From Gemmatimonadota bacterium (GTDB taxonomy: Bacteria > Gemmatimonadota > Gemmatimonadetes > Gemmatimonadales > GWC2-71-9), in NCBI GenBank assembly GCA_016874005.1, contig VGVQ01000014.1, positions 40,365 to 104,364 on the forward strand: a DNA stretch of 64,000 nucleotides, read 5' to 3'. The position numbers and the translations under genes are program-made. Below the pieces are notes generated by a model, which ran no database searches, was not told the origin of the DNA, and was given only the letters and a program-made list of their open reading frames with translations. The first letter of the stretch is position 1; each line of letters opens with the position of its first letter. Shown piece by piece: positions 10,036 through 19,789 of the stretch.

Positions 10036-10790
10036 TGGCCAAGGCGACCTTCTCGGTCTGGCGCGGCGACAACGGCGCCGGTGCCTTCAGGGAGTACTCC
10101 ACCGAGGTATCGGAGGGCATGGTGGTCCTCGACGCCGTGCACCAGATCCAGGCGGAAGCCGCTCCGGACCTCGCCTGCCGGTGGAACTGCAAGGCGGGCA
10201 AATGCGGTTCCTGCTCGGCGGAGATCGACGGCCAGCCCAGATTGATGTGCATGACTCGGCTCAACCAGCTCGACCTCACCAAGCCGGTCACCGTCGAGCC
10301 GTTGCGGGCCTTCCCCCATCTCAGAGACCTGGTCACCGACGTGAGCTGGAACTACCAGGTCAAGAAGGGCATCAAGAAGTTCGCCCCGAGGAAGCCGGAC
10401 GCCGAGGACGGCACCTGGCGGATGCAGCAGGAGGACGTCGACCGGGTTCAGGAGTTCCGGAAGTGCATCGAGTGTTACCTGTGCCAGGACGTCTGCCACG
10501 TCCTCCGGGACCACCATCTCCACGACCAGTTCATCGGGCCGCGGTTCTTGGTGTATGCCGCGAACCTGGAGATGAACCCGATCGACACCGGCGACCGGCT
10601 CGATGACCTCCGGAAGCTGCACGGAATCGGCTACTGCAACATCACCAAGTGTTGCACCAAGGTTTGTCCTGAAGAGATCAAGATCACCGACAACGCCATC
10701 ATTCCGTTGAAAGAACGGGTCGTCGACGAAGCGTTCGACCCGCTGGCCAAGTTGATTCAGATCGTCACCGGGAAGATCCCTGGTCCGTAG
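10035..10790 (+). CDS. sdhB: succinate dehydrogenase/fumarate reductase iron-sulfur subunit
   Basis: 'CRWNCKAGKCGSCSAEIDGQPRLMCMT', 'CIECYLCQDVCHV', 'CNITKCCTKVCPEEIKITDNAI'. Confidence 0.96.
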   Translation: MAKATFSVWRGDNGAGAFREYSTEVSEGMVVLDAVHQIQAEAAPDLACRWNCKAGKCGSCSAEIDGQPRLMCMTRLNQLDLTKPVTVEPLRAFPHLRDLVTDVSWNYQVKKGIKKFAPRKPDAEDGTWRMQQEDVDRVQEFRKCIECYLCQDVCHVLRDHHLHDQFIGPRFLVYAANLEMNPIDTGDRLDDLRKLHGIGYCNITKCCTKVCPEEIKITDNAIIPLKERVVDEAFDPLAKLIQIVTGKIPGP

Positions 10791-10808
10791 GGTCAGAAGG
10801 AGGGTCTC

Positions 10809-11315
10809 GTGTTCCAGCCCAAACCCATCAGCCCGGCCGCGATCCCGGGCGCCATCGCCAAGGCCGAGCGGTATCGGTTACTCAACGAGCCGGAGGCGGC
10901 CGAGAGCATCTGCCTCGACGTGTTGGAGATCGAGCCCCGCCACCAGGAGGCGCTGATTCAGTTGCTCCTGGCCCGAACCGACCTGATCACCCGGGGGATC
11001 GCGGGGTCGGTCGCGGAGGCGCGGGCGGTCCTGCAGCGGTTGGAAGATCCCTACGACCGCGCTTACTACGCCGGGATCATCGATGAGCGACGGGGTCACG
11101 CCCAGTTGCTCAGCCCGAGCATCGGCGCCACGGTGTTGGCGTATGACTGGTTCCGCGAGGCGATGGCCAACTACGAGCGGGCGATCGAGCTCAAGCCGGC
11201 CGGGAACGACGACGCGGTGCTCCGGTGGAACACCTGCGCCAGGGTGCTGAACGCCCATCCGGAGATCACGCCGATCGCGGACACCGAGGAGCATCAGGTC
11301 GTCCTCGACGACTGA
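10809..11315 (+). CDS. TPR-like hypothetical protein
   Basis: 168 aa helical repeats; follows sdhB with a short gap. Confidence 0.65.
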   Translation: MFQPKPISPAAIPGAIAKAERYRLLNEPEAAESICLDVLEIEPRHQEALIQLLLARTDLITRGIAGSVAEARAVLQRLEDPYDRAYYAGIIDERRGHAQLLSPSIGATVLAYDWFREAMANYERAIELKPAGNDDAVLRWNTCARVLNAHPEITPIADTEEHQVVLDD

Positions 11316-11368
11316 AGCGCGGGTCGAATCGGATTTCAGCTCGCCTCGAGGAGTCGGGAGCCGCCCGC

Positions 11369-12565
11369 TCAGTGCCGGTGGCGCCGGTAGTGCTGCAGGA
11401 GCAGATCCTTGCCGTAGTCGTTGCCGTTCGGTGTTCGTACCACGGCGTGGATGTGCTGCCGTGACGGCTCGGTGCCGTGAAGATGCCGAAGGTTGGCCGG
11501 CCGCTGGTGGTCGAACTCGATCAGCACCACCGGACTGTGAATCCGATAGTAGAACACGGCATCCGGCTCGATCTTCCCGATCCAGGCGAAGTAGGTATCG
11601 TCGAGATGGGCCTCGACTTCGGACATCTTCACCTTGGCGTGACCGTCGCGAAGGTTGCCCACGAAGAGGCCGATCAGATCGAGCAGCCGCCTTCGCTGCG
11701 CCTCGTCGAACGTCCGGACCGGCACTCCGGCATGGTCGAGCACGACATTGTCCTTGAACGCCTCGGTGAGGTTGTTGTTCCCGGTCTTGGACACCTCCAG
11801 CACGGCCGCCTGCCGCTGAACCTCGCTGAGCGACCGGGCAAGCGCGAGCCCGGCGTCCTGTTCGTCCTGGAGGATCGAGGTGCCTCGGTACTTCCCGGCC
11901 GCCGCGGTGACCGGCTCCGAACCAACGAACACGGGACTCATCACCACCTGGTCGCCGAGCACGAAGTAATTGACGATCAGGTGATGCCCGTCGAGCTGCC
12001 AGCCCCAGGGCTCGGTGGCCGACGGGGTACCCATCACCGTGATCCAGTAGAGCCACTCTCCGTACTCCTCGAAGTTGTCGCGGTTGAGTTCCCCCAGGGT
12101 GTGATTGAGGCGCATGATGTCGCGAGTCAGCCGGAGGCCCTTGGCGCTGAGGGAGGCTTCGAGGAGGTCGAACGCCGCCGCCCGTTGTGACTCGCTCATG
12201 GTGAGGAAGCCGACCCCTTGGCGGCGATAGAAATGCTGATTCATCCACTTGCGCCACTCGGGGTCGTCGACCGGATACGTGGCGGCCGCCCGCTGTTCCG
12301 ATGTCAGGCCCGCGAGGAAGGCCGCGGCGGCGGCCCGGACCGGCTCGGTCGACACCCCGGTCGAGCGGATCGGGAAGAGCCCCTCGAGCGGGATCCCGTT
12401 GCGGGTGATCCCCTTGAACGGCTCGGCCAGGCCTCGGGCTTCGGCCTCCCGGGAAAGGCGGTCGGCGCGCTGCTGAGAGGTCTCTTGCTGAGCGGCCGCC
12501 GAACTCACGGCGCCGACGAGCCACAGGATGGCCACCGCGGAGGAGAAATCGGGCACCCGGGTCAC
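11369..12565 (-). CDS. DUF3500 family secreted protein
   Basis: 398 aa, signal peptide, '[30 protein letters not shown]' type motif. Confidence 0.82.
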   Translation of the reverse strand: MTRVPDFSSAVAILWLVGAVSSAAAQQETSQQRADRLSREAEARGLAEPFKGITRNGIPLEGLFPIRSTGVSTEPVRAAAAAFLAGLTSEQRAAATYPVDDPEWRKWMNQHFYRRQGVGFLTMSESQRAAAFDLLEASLSAKGLRLTRDIMRLNHTLGELNRDNFEEYGEWLYWITVMGTPSATEPWGWQLDGHHLIVNYFVLGDQVVMSPVFVGSEPVTAAAGKYRGTSILQDEQDAGLALARSLSEVQRQAAVLEVSKTGNNNLTEAFKDNVVLDHAGVPVRTFDEAQRRRLLDLIGLFVGNLRDGHAKVKMSEVEAHLDDTYFAWIGKIEPDAVFYYRIHSPVVLIEFDHQRPANLRHLHGTEPSRQHIHAVVRTPNGNDYGKDLLLQHYRRHRH

Positions 12566-12566
12566 C

Positions 12567-13274
12567 CTATTTCGCCTTCTTCTTGAGTTCGCCGAAGGGG
12601 CCCTGGAGCGAGCCGTCGTCGTTCAGATCGAGCTCCAACGCGCCCTCCTCGCCCATCATCGTCACGAAGAGCTTCCCATCGCCATACCAGCACTCGCGGG
12701 TCTTGGTTTCTCCCATCAGCGAAAAGGTCACTTTCCCCGAGCGGAAGGTCATTTGCATCGGCATCGTCCCGTCGCCGGCGTACCGGCCCTCGACCTTGCC
12801 GGCGCAGCTCACCAGTCCGGGACGAGGGGGCTCGCCCGCCTTCGCCACGGCCGGAGGCGGCGCCTCACTCACGAACTGTATTTGATCGGGCTTGGCCCAA
12901 ACCGCGAGGTTGCCCGGAAGGGCTACCCGGTATTCCATCCCCATCCCGTCGATCACCTCGCTGTCGATCCACTTGCCCTGGTAGAGCACCCGGATCCGGT
13001 CCCCGACCTCGTAGACGCCATTGGCGCGGTCGTAGGCCGTCGACTTGCCCCGCCGCCTCACCTCCGCCGGGTATCGTTTCGTCACTTCCGGCCCGTTGAT
13101 GATCCGGGCCCGGAAGACATGCCCTTCCCGGGCGGTGACGATCGCGAGCACGAACCCCTGGCCAGTCGCCACGGTGATCGTATCGCCGGGATTCATTCCG
13201 ATGTTCTCTTGGCCGCGGAGTTCCAAGGGGAGGCCGAGCATGACGGCAACCAGGAGCGGATGAACGGTCGACAT
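12567..13274 (-). CDS. hypothetical secreted protein
   Basis: 235 aa ORF with signal peptide, in tandem with the DUF3500 gene. Confidence 0.6.
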   Translation of the reverse strand: MSTVHPLLVAVMLGLPLELRGQENIGMNPGDTITVATGQGFVLAIVTAREGHVFRARIINGPEVTKRYPAEVRRRGKSTAYDRANGVYEVGDRIRVLYQGKWIDSEVIDGMGMEYRVALPGNLAVWAKPDQIQFVSEAPPPAVAKAGEPPRPGLVSCAGKVEGRYAGDGTMPMQMTFRSGKVTFSLMGETKTRECWYGDGKLFVTMMGEEGALELDLNDDGSLQGPFGELKKKAK

Positions 13275-13375
13275 GGTTGACCCGGAGGTGGGAGGGCTAG
13301 GGGCCAGCTGGTTCCACCATTATCCGCCCGGTCGAGCCGGAGGGCAAGGGAACCCTTCGCACCGCGCGGCGGCCC

Positions 13376-13861
13376 TCAGCGCCCCCTACCCGCGAGCGAG
13401 GCCTCCACCTCGGCTTCCGTGAATCGCCGTGGCTCGACCGCCAATTCGCGGTGCCGGCTCGGCTTGGTCGCGGCCTCGACGCCGATCACCCTGGTTCCGG
13501 AGACCTTCACCATGACCTCCGCGGCGTCGCCGTGATCCTGGGCATTAGTGAGAATCAGGCTCCACTCGCCGCGCTCGCCCCACTGCGGCTTGAGGGCGTA
13601 GACCCCGGGTCGACTGGTCCGGTCGAACCGCAGCGCGATCGACTGTTTCCGGCCATCCACCAGACCGACCGCGCGGCCGGTCACGGGGTCGCCCGACTCG
13701 CCACCGTGATGGAAGACCCGCACCAACAGGAATGCTCCGCGGCTCGCCTGATCGAAGGGATTGGGAGGCAGCTCGACCGCGATCCAGGGCGGCCCGGCGT
13801 GCAAGGGGGCGGCGGCGAGAACGAACATGGCGAGGGGCGCGGCAAATCGGCTGAGACCCAT
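13376..13861 (-). CDS. hypothetical secreted protein
   Basis: 161 aa; signal peptide 'MGLSRFAAPLAMFVLAAAPLHA'. Confidence 0.6.
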   Translation of the reverse strand: MGLSRFAAPLAMFVLAAAPLHAGPPWIAVELPPNPFDQASRGAFLLVRVFHHGGESGDPVTGRAVGLVDGRKQSIALRFDRTSRPGVYALKPQWGERGEWSLILTNAQDHGDAAEVMVKVSGTRVIGVEAATKPSRHRELAVEPRRFTEAEVEASLAGRGR

Positions 13862-13897
13862 GGCGACTCCGTTGAAGAGGACGCCAGATTGGACGTC

Positions 13898-14806
13898 TCA
13901 GCCGCCCGACGGGTTTGAACGGCTCCTGACCGTGATCGCGCCGGAGAAGGTCCGGACCACGATCGACGCGCCCCGACCCGCGCCGGATTTCTTCCCGACG
14001 GCGAAGCGAGCCGACCGGGGATGCTGGCGGAGCACATCGCCGGAGAAGTGAGTGGCGATCGGCGCACCCTTGATGGTGGAGAGATCGAATCGGGCATCGA
14101 GTTCGCGCGGCAGCGTGATCTCGACCGGACCGTCGTGGGTTTCCACCTCGAGCTGGCCGTCGAGGGGCACGGCGGTGCGGACCTCGACGCTCCCGGAGAC
14201 CGTTTCGACTCGCCCCGACAAGAGCTCGTTCGAGACGATCTCGACCTTGCCCTGCACGGTGGCCACTACGACATCGCCCCGGGCACCCGAGATCGTGACG
14301 GCGCCGGCGCCGGTCCTGGCCCGCACCACGGTGGCGTTTCCGGTGATCGAGACATTCCCGTCGATGGTCTCGATCGCGGCAACCCGGGGGCTTCCTGTCA
14401 GCGTCACCGCACCGGTCACCGAGCTGACCTCGATCTCTCCGCGAATCTCGGCGACGATCACGTCGGCCGTTCCGCTCTTCACCCAGATCCGAGCCCCCCG
14501 CGGCACCCGCACGTCGAGGGTGGCTGGCGGTCCGGTGAAGGACGGGTTCTGACCGTCGACGCCCAGCTTGGCGGCGCGGCGGGAGCCGCCGCCGAAGAGG
14601 GAGCCGCCCCGCGGCGGAACCGTCGCCCGTACCTCGATGGAATCCCGGTCCCATCCGGTGATCCGAGTCGTACCGACGAGGTTGTAGACCCGGAGCGCGA
14701 CATCGGGGTCGGCCGGGAATCCGAGCTGGCGATCCTGGCCGGCCGCCGAGGCGGCACCCGCGATGGTCAGCACCGCGATGGCGGCCGTCGTTTGGCGACC
14801 GATCAC
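13898..14806 (-). CDS. DUF4097-like putative adhesin
   Basis: Beta-repeat 'TGAVTLTGSPRVAAIETIDGNVSITGNATVVRARTGAGAVTISGARGDVVVATVQGKV'; GTG start 14806; follows anti-sigma gene. Confidence 0.78.
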   Translation of the reverse strand: MIGRQTTAAIAVLTIAGAASAAGQDRQLGFPADPDVALRVYNLVGTTRITGWDRDSIEVRATVPPRGGSLFGGGSRRAAKLGVDGQNPSFTGPPATLDVRVPRGARIWVKSGTADVIVAEIRGEIEVSSVTGAVTLTGSPRVAAIETIDGNVSITGNATVVRARTGAGAVTISGARGDVVVATVQGKVEIVSNELLSGRVETVSGSVEVRTAVPLDGQLEVETHDGPVEITLPRELDARFDLSTIKGAPIATHFSGDVLRQHPRSARFAVGKKSGAGRGASIVVRTFSGAITVRSRSNPSGG

Positions 14807-14808
14807 CG

Positions 14809-15411
14809 TCAGCTCTCCCCGAAAGCGGATGCCCGCTCGAGAAACGCGATCTTCCGTTTGTACGCCGCCACCACCACGGCCTCGAGAGCGCGGTTGCTCG
14901 GGTCGGCGTCGAGCGCGGCCCGGGCTTCGGCCAGGGCCCGTTCGATCACCTCGAGGTTGCGTTCCAGCACGGCGCGGGTGCCGGGCGCAAGGGTCCCGCG
15001 CGACTCGCGATAGACCTCGCCGAGTTCTCGGGCGGCGTTCTGGAAGCCGAGTTCGAGTTGCGCGAACCCGCCGGGGTCGGGCTGAACTGTCCGCCGGACC
15101 AACGCAACGGTCGCGGCCGAGGAGAGCGCCATCAGGACGATGGCGGCCGCGGCGAGGCCCCACCACGGCGCCGCGAAACGACGGGTTCGGCGGCCGAGCC
15201 TCGGGGCAATGCCGGTCCAGAGGTCGCGGGCCGGCGCGATCGCGCGCGGCAGCGCCCGGGTCCGCTCGCCGACCCAGATCGCCGTCTCGACGTCGTCCCG
15301 GCAAGCCTGGCACCGGGCCAGGTGGGCGTCGAGCTGAGCCCGGGTCTCGGGCCCGAGGTTGCCCGCAAGAAGGCTGGGAATCGCTTCTCGAACGTCGCGG
15401 CAATCGTTCAT
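14809..15411 (-). CDS. anti-sigma factor with zf-HC2 domain
   Basis: 'CRDVREAIPSLLAGNLGPETRAQLDAHLARCQACRDDV'; 4-nt overlap with sigma gene. Confidence 0.88.
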   Translation of the reverse strand: MNDCRDVREAIPSLLAGNLGPETRAQLDAHLARCQACRDDVETAIWVGERTRALPRAIAPARDLWTGIAPRLGRRTRRFAAPWWGLAAAAIVLMALSSAATVALVRRTVQPDPGGFAQLELGFQNAARELGEVYRESRGTLAPGTRAVLERNLEVIERALAEARAALDADPSNRALEAVVVAAYKRKIAFLERASAFGES

Positions 15412-15989
15412 CGGTCGAGCACCTCACGGAGCAGGCGGCGAGCCCGGAACAGTTGCGCTTTCGAGGTCCCCACCGCGACCCCGGTCAGCCCGGCGATCTC
15501 GGCGTGTTCATAGCCCTCGACGTCGTGCAGCACGAACACGGTCCGGGCACCGGGCGGGAGCATGGCGATGGCGGCGTCGAGGTCGAGCCGGTCGCCGACG
15601 TTGACCGGCAGTGAGGCTGCCATCTCCTCCTCGAGATCGGCCTTGGGGACGACCCGCCGAGTTCGACGCCAGGCGCTCCGCCGATCGGAGAGAATCAGGT
15701 TGACGGCCAGCCGGTGAAGCCAGGTGCCGAAGGCGCTGTCGCCCCGGAAGCTCCCGAGTCGCTCCCAGGCCCGGACGAAGACGTCCTGGGTCAACCGCTC
15801 CGCGTCGTCGCTATCGGCGGCCAGCCGCAGGGCCAACGCGTGGATCCGGCCGACATGGAGCCGGTACAGCCGCTCGAACGCCCGGTCATCGCCGGCGGCC
15901 GCGGTGGACACGTCGGGATCGACCGTCCTGGGAGCCGTGGCTTCTCCGGTGCCGGTATCGTGGTGCAGAGCAAGCGTCGCCGCAGTCAC
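15408..15989 (-). CDS. ECF-type RNA polymerase sigma factor
   Basis: 'FERLYRLHVGRIHALALRLAAD...LTQDVFVRAWERL...GTWLHRLAVNLIL...EIAGLTGVAVGTSKAQLFRARRLLRE'. Confidence 0.94.
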   Translation of the reverse strand: MTAATLALHHDTGTGEATAPRTVDPDVSTAAAGDDRAFERLYRLHVGRIHALALRLAADSDDAERLTQDVFVRAWERLGSFRGDSAFGTWLHRLAVNLILSDRRSAWRRTRRVVPKADLEEEMAASLPVNVGDRLDLDAAIAMLPPGARTVFVLHDVEGYEHAEIAGLTGVAVGTSKAQLFRARRLLREVLDR

Positions 15990-16040
15990 GAAGGGTTGGA
16001 CGCCGGCCGGGGCGGCGGGGTTTGAATCGACTTCAGGTCA

Positions 16041-17684
16041 TCAGCCAAGGTGGACGTCGATCCGGTGGTCGTCGACCGTCGTCTCGATGGTGACGCTCCC
16101 GGCGTCGGCCCGCATCTCGACGCCCGGGCTTTCGTCGATCACCACCGTGACCCGCGATCCCGGCGCAAGCCGGGTCACTCGCGCCGTCGTCGGGCGACCC
16201 CGATGCAGCGGGCTCGCCGTCGTCGTCACCACGTTGAGCGTCCGCCGCGCCCCGTCGAACCGCGCCCGGCGAATCCGCCAGGTCGGAAAGTCGACCCCCT
16301 CGAGCGTGGGCTCGCGGAACTTGACCGTGTTCGGGGCCTGGAAGATCCGGCGCCACTGCCCGGGGTATCGCACCAGGAGGGCTGGCATGACCCAGGCGTT
16401 CATCTGTCCCCGGGGCCACTCCTCGCCAAGGCCGAACCCGAACGCGAATTCGCCCCGGTCCCGATCCCAACGGGGTTGGTAGCGCGCCCGGATCCACTCC
16501 AGCGCGGCCCGATGTCGCTCCGAGTCACCAAGTTCCGCGGCGATGGCGGCGCCGAGACCGGTGACGATATTGAGGTCGACGTCGCCGTTGCCCCGCATCG
16601 AGAAGTACCCCGATCCGTCCGGCTGTCCCCGATAGAAGCGCTTCATCGCGCCCCGGGCCAGCGGCTCGAATAGGGTCGGATCCGCCGCCAGCCCGTGCCA
16701 GGCCGTCGGCATCCAGTTGCCGCCGTTCCCGTCCTTTACGTCGCTCAGGCCGATCCGGTTGATCGGATCGTAGTACCCCATCAGCCACTCGGGCGCGCCA
16801 GCCGCCGGGCCGACGAAATGGGTGGCGTAGTAACGCTGCCACTGGAAATACGGCTCGGAAAAGCGAGTCCCGCTCAGCTGGTCGTAGAGCAGCACGCCGG
16901 CACCGCTCAACGCATTGCACCAGGGATAGACCTTGGCCACTTCGCAGGCGATGCCTTCCTCGTGGGCGCGCCACTGGTCGGCCAGCAGGCGGTTGAGCCC
17001 GCGCTGAGTGTGGCGCCACTGGTGAGCATCGTCGTACCGGATGGTGAACGGCCGCTCGTACTTCCCGTCGTCGGCGACGTAGCCGTACATCGACAGTACG
17101 AGGTTCAGGTACCCCTTGTACATCAGACCGTACCGGCCGGCCGCGCGAATCGGGTCCGGGTCGAACGGCTCGCCCTGGGAGCCGTTCCCCGCCCATCCCG
17201 GCAGGTTGTAGCGGCCCCACCAGCCCTCGGGAATGATCCTCTCGAACGCCGCCGGGTACGCTCCGCGGCCCGGATCGTCGCCCCGGTGCTCGATCCACTC
17301 CCAGAACGACCAGTACTCGAGGTAGCGATCGCCCAGGAAGCCGAGGATCTTGGCGTACTCCTCGCGCCAGGCGGGCGTGGTCTCGGCCATGAGCCCCATC
17401 GACCATGAGAGCCACGTCAGCTCGTACCGGGCGTACTGCATCGTCGGAGCGAACGACGTGGTGTCCCATTGGGGCCCAACGATGTCTTCTTTGTGCCACG
17501 TCCCGCCGAGGGACACCTTGCGATCGAGATGGGCAAGCCAACCCATTGCCTCGTCCGACAGCTCGACGCTCGGATCGGCCGGAGGAAGGCGCCGCGGCGC
17601 GGCAGCGACGGCGGGTCGGAGCAGGCCGACCCCGGGCGTGACCGCGGTGGCGGCGAGCGAGGTCAGGAAACGGCGACGCTCCAT
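16041..17684 (-). CDS. Tat-exported linalool dehydratase/isomerase-like protein
   Basis: 'MERRRFLTSLAATAVTPGVG' Tat signal; 'DPIRAAGRYGLMYKGYLNLVLSMYGYVADDGKYE' and 'GIACEVAKVYPWCNALSGAGVLLYDQLSGTRF' resemble Castellaniella Ldi motifs (memory). Confidence 0.65.
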   Translation of the reverse strand: MERRRFLTSLAATAVTPGVGLLRPAVAAAPRRLPPADPSVELSDEAMGWLAHLDRKVSLGGTWHKEDIVGPQWDTTSFAPTMQYARYELTWLSWSMGLMAETTPAWREEYAKILGFLGDRYLEYWSFWEWIEHRGDDPGRGAYPAAFERIIPEGWWGRYNLPGWAGNGSQGEPFDPDPIRAAGRYGLMYKGYLNLVLSMYGYVADDGKYERPFTIRYDDAHQWRHTQRGLNRLLADQWRAHEEGIACEVAKVYPWCNALSGAGVLLYDQLSGTRFSEPYFQWQRYYATHFVGPAAGAPEWLMGYYDPINRIGLSDVKDGNGGNWMPTAWHGLAADPTLFEPLARGAMKRFYRGQPDGSGYFSMRGNGDVDLNIVTGLGAAIAAELGDSERHRAALEWIRARYQPRWDRDRGEFAFGFGLGEEWPRGQMNAWVMPALLVRYPGQWRRIFQAPNTVKFREPTLEGVDFPTWRIRRARFDGARRTLNVVTTTASPLHRGRPTTARVTRLAPGSRVTVVIDESPGVEMRADAGSVTIETTVDDHRIDVHLG

Positions 17685-17731
17685 GGCGATCGGTCCGAGG
17701 AGGGTGTCGACCGAATCTAGCAACCTGGGAG

Positions 17732-18829
17732 TCAGCCTCCAGGGTGGACGGAATCGCCCAGGTCGAGCTGATACTCCTCTGGTCGCGGGAGGACGGGACG
17801 CTCTCGAAACAGCCGCAGCAGATCCCCCGCCAGTGCCTTTACCCCCCGGCTGTTGGAGTTGGTCAGGACCGCCACCGCCAGGCCAAGCTCGGGAACGATC
17901 ACGAGTTGAGCCGAGGCGCCAACGTGCGACCCGCCATGCCCTACCCTCTTCCGGCCATCGAGAGTATCGACCTCCCACCCGAAGCCGTACCCGGTCTCCT
18001 TTCCGTCCGCGGCTCGCATCGGGCTGAACAGCAGGTTGCGCCCCCGGTCGGAGAGCAGGGGACCCGCGACGACCCCGTGGGCGAACCGCACCAGATCTTC
18101 GGCCGTGGACAGGAACCCGCCGCCGGCCCAGACGTCGCTGTTGTCGACCGCGGGCCCGTTGATGACCGTCCCGGCCGCGGTTCGATGGTAGAACCCGGTC
18201 CGATTGGGGATGATCGAGTCGTACTGATCCGCGAGGGTATTGCCCATTCCCAACGGATCGAACACCTCGGCCTTCATCTCGGCGAGGAACTCACGGCCCC
18301 CGGGGCCTTCGACCACGACGCTGAGCAGATTCCAGCCGTAGCTCGAGTAGGAGAATCGCTGCCCCGGTGGAAACAACAACGGACGGTCCTGGAACTTGTC
18401 GAGCGCGGCCGTGACGGTGGGGTACCTGGTCCGGTTGACGATGTCGGCGGCGGTGTAATGGGGCAGGCCCGACAGGTGACCCGCCAGCTGTCGGCTCGTG
18501 ATCGGATACCCCTTGTCCGGAAAGCTCGGCACGTAACGCTGGACCGGTGCGTCGAGGTCGAGCCGCCCGGCCTCCCAGAGGCGGGCCAGCGCCACCGAGG
18601 TCAGCGCCTTGGAGATGCTGCCGACCCGGAACTTGGTGGCCCGGGTGACCGGAACCCGGTGCTCGAGATCGGCGAGACCGAAGGCTTCGGACCAGAGGAT
18701 CTCGCTCCCGCGGGCCACCGCGACCGAGGCGCCGGGGACCCCGTTCGCCTCGAGGTACCGCTCGACGACGGCCCGCGCGGAGTCGGCGATCGCCGCCTGA
18801 ATCGACAGCGCGGCCGCGAACAAGAGCAT
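17732..18829 (-). CDS. serine hydrolase (beta-lactamase class C family)
   Basis: 'FRVGSISKALTS' SxxK, 'YSSYGWNLLSVVVE' YxN, 'GHGGSHVGASAQL'. Confidence 0.92.
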   Translation of the reverse strand: MLLFAAALSIQAAIADSARAVVERYLEANGVPGASVAVARGSEILWSEAFGLADLEHRVPVTRATKFRVGSISKALTSVALARLWEAGRLDLDAPVQRYVPSFPDKGYPITSRQLAGHLSGLPHYTAADIVNRTRYPTVTAALDKFQDRPLLFPPGQRFSYSSYGWNLLSVVVEGPGGREFLAEMKAEVFDPLGMGNTLADQYDSIIPNRTGFYHRTAAGTVINGPAVDNSDVWAGGGFLSTAEDLVRFAHGVVAGPLLSDRGRNLLFSPMRAADGKETGYGFGWEVDTLDGRKRVGHGGSHVGASAQLVIVPELGLAVAVLTNSNSRGVKALAGDLLRLFRERPVLPRPEEYQLDLGDSVHPGG

Positions 18830-18840
18830 CTCAACGCTCC

Positions 18841-19779
18841 CTAACGACCGGCCTCGACCTCGGCCAGGAACTCGCGAATCGCCCGGGTGTAGACGGCCGG
18901 CTGGTCGACCATCGTGAGGTGGGCCGCGCCTGGGATGATGACAAGCTTCGATCCGGGCGCCCGCGATTGGTAGTACCGGTGAGCGTCGGGGGTCCCCTCA
19001 TCGAACTCGCCGGCCGTGAACAGAATCGGGACCGCGATCTCGGCGAGCCGATCGACCCGGTCGTAGTCCTTGAGGGTGCCGGTCGCGCGGAACTCGCTCG
19101 GTCCCCACATGTAGCGATAGACCAAGGCGCCGCTTCGGGCCGAATCGCCGGTCGCCTTGCCCGGCGGTGTCCGGTAGACGAACCGCGAGTAATAGGCGGC
19201 GGTCGCGGCCTGGTAGGCCGGCGAGTCGGTGGTGCCGGCCGTCTCGTGGGTGGCGATCGCGGTCTGCATCGAGTCGGGCAGGAACCGCTTCAGGGAATCG
19301 GCGTCGGCCTGCCACCGAGCGGCGCTCATCACCGAGCTTGCGAGGATCACGCTTCGGACCCCGGCCGGCTTGCCGAGCAGGTAGTCGGCCGCCAGCATGC
19401 TTCCCCAGGAGTGGCCCAAGAGATGGATCTCGCGGAGCCCCAACGCCGAGCGGAGACTGTCGAGTTCCCTGGCGTAGCGTTCGATGGTCATCAGGGTGGT
19501 GTCGGTGAGCGGCGACGATCGCCCCGCCCCGGTCTGATCGTAGAACACCACCGGCCGGTCGTCCGACAAGGCGGCCAACGAGTTGAGGTAGTAGCTCGGC
19601 GACCCCGGCCCGCCGTGGAGGAGGACCAGCGGGGTCTTCGGCCCCGAGCCCACCACCCGATACCAGATCCGGCCGCCAGGCACCTCGAGGTATCCCTCGC
19701 CGGGCTGGAGCGTCTTCGGGGCGGGGCCGCAGCCGACAACGGTCAACGCCGTCAGGATGGTCCAGGCGGTCAGGCGCAT
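18841..19779 (-). CDS. alpha/beta hydrolase lipoprotein, proline iminopeptidase-like
   Basis: 'LVLLHGGPGSPSYYL', 'FYDQTGAGRS', 'LLGHSWGSMLA'. Confidence 0.9.
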   Translation of the reverse strand: MRLTAWTILTALTVVGCGPAPKTLQPGEGYLEVPGGRIWYRVVGSGPKTPLVLLHGGPGSPSYYLNSLAALSDDRPVVFYDQTGAGRSSPLTDTTLMTIERYARELDSLRSALGLREIHLLGHSWGSMLAADYLLGKPAGVRSVILASSVMSAARWQADADSLKRFLPDSMQTAIATHETAGTTDSPAYQAATAAYYSRFVYRTPPGKATGDSARSGALVYRYMWGPSEFRATGTLKDYDRVDRLAEIAVPILFTAGEFDEGTPDAHRYYQSRAPGSKLVIIPGAAHLTMVDQPAVYTRAIREFLAEVEAGR

Positions 19780-19789
19780 TCGGAGACTC

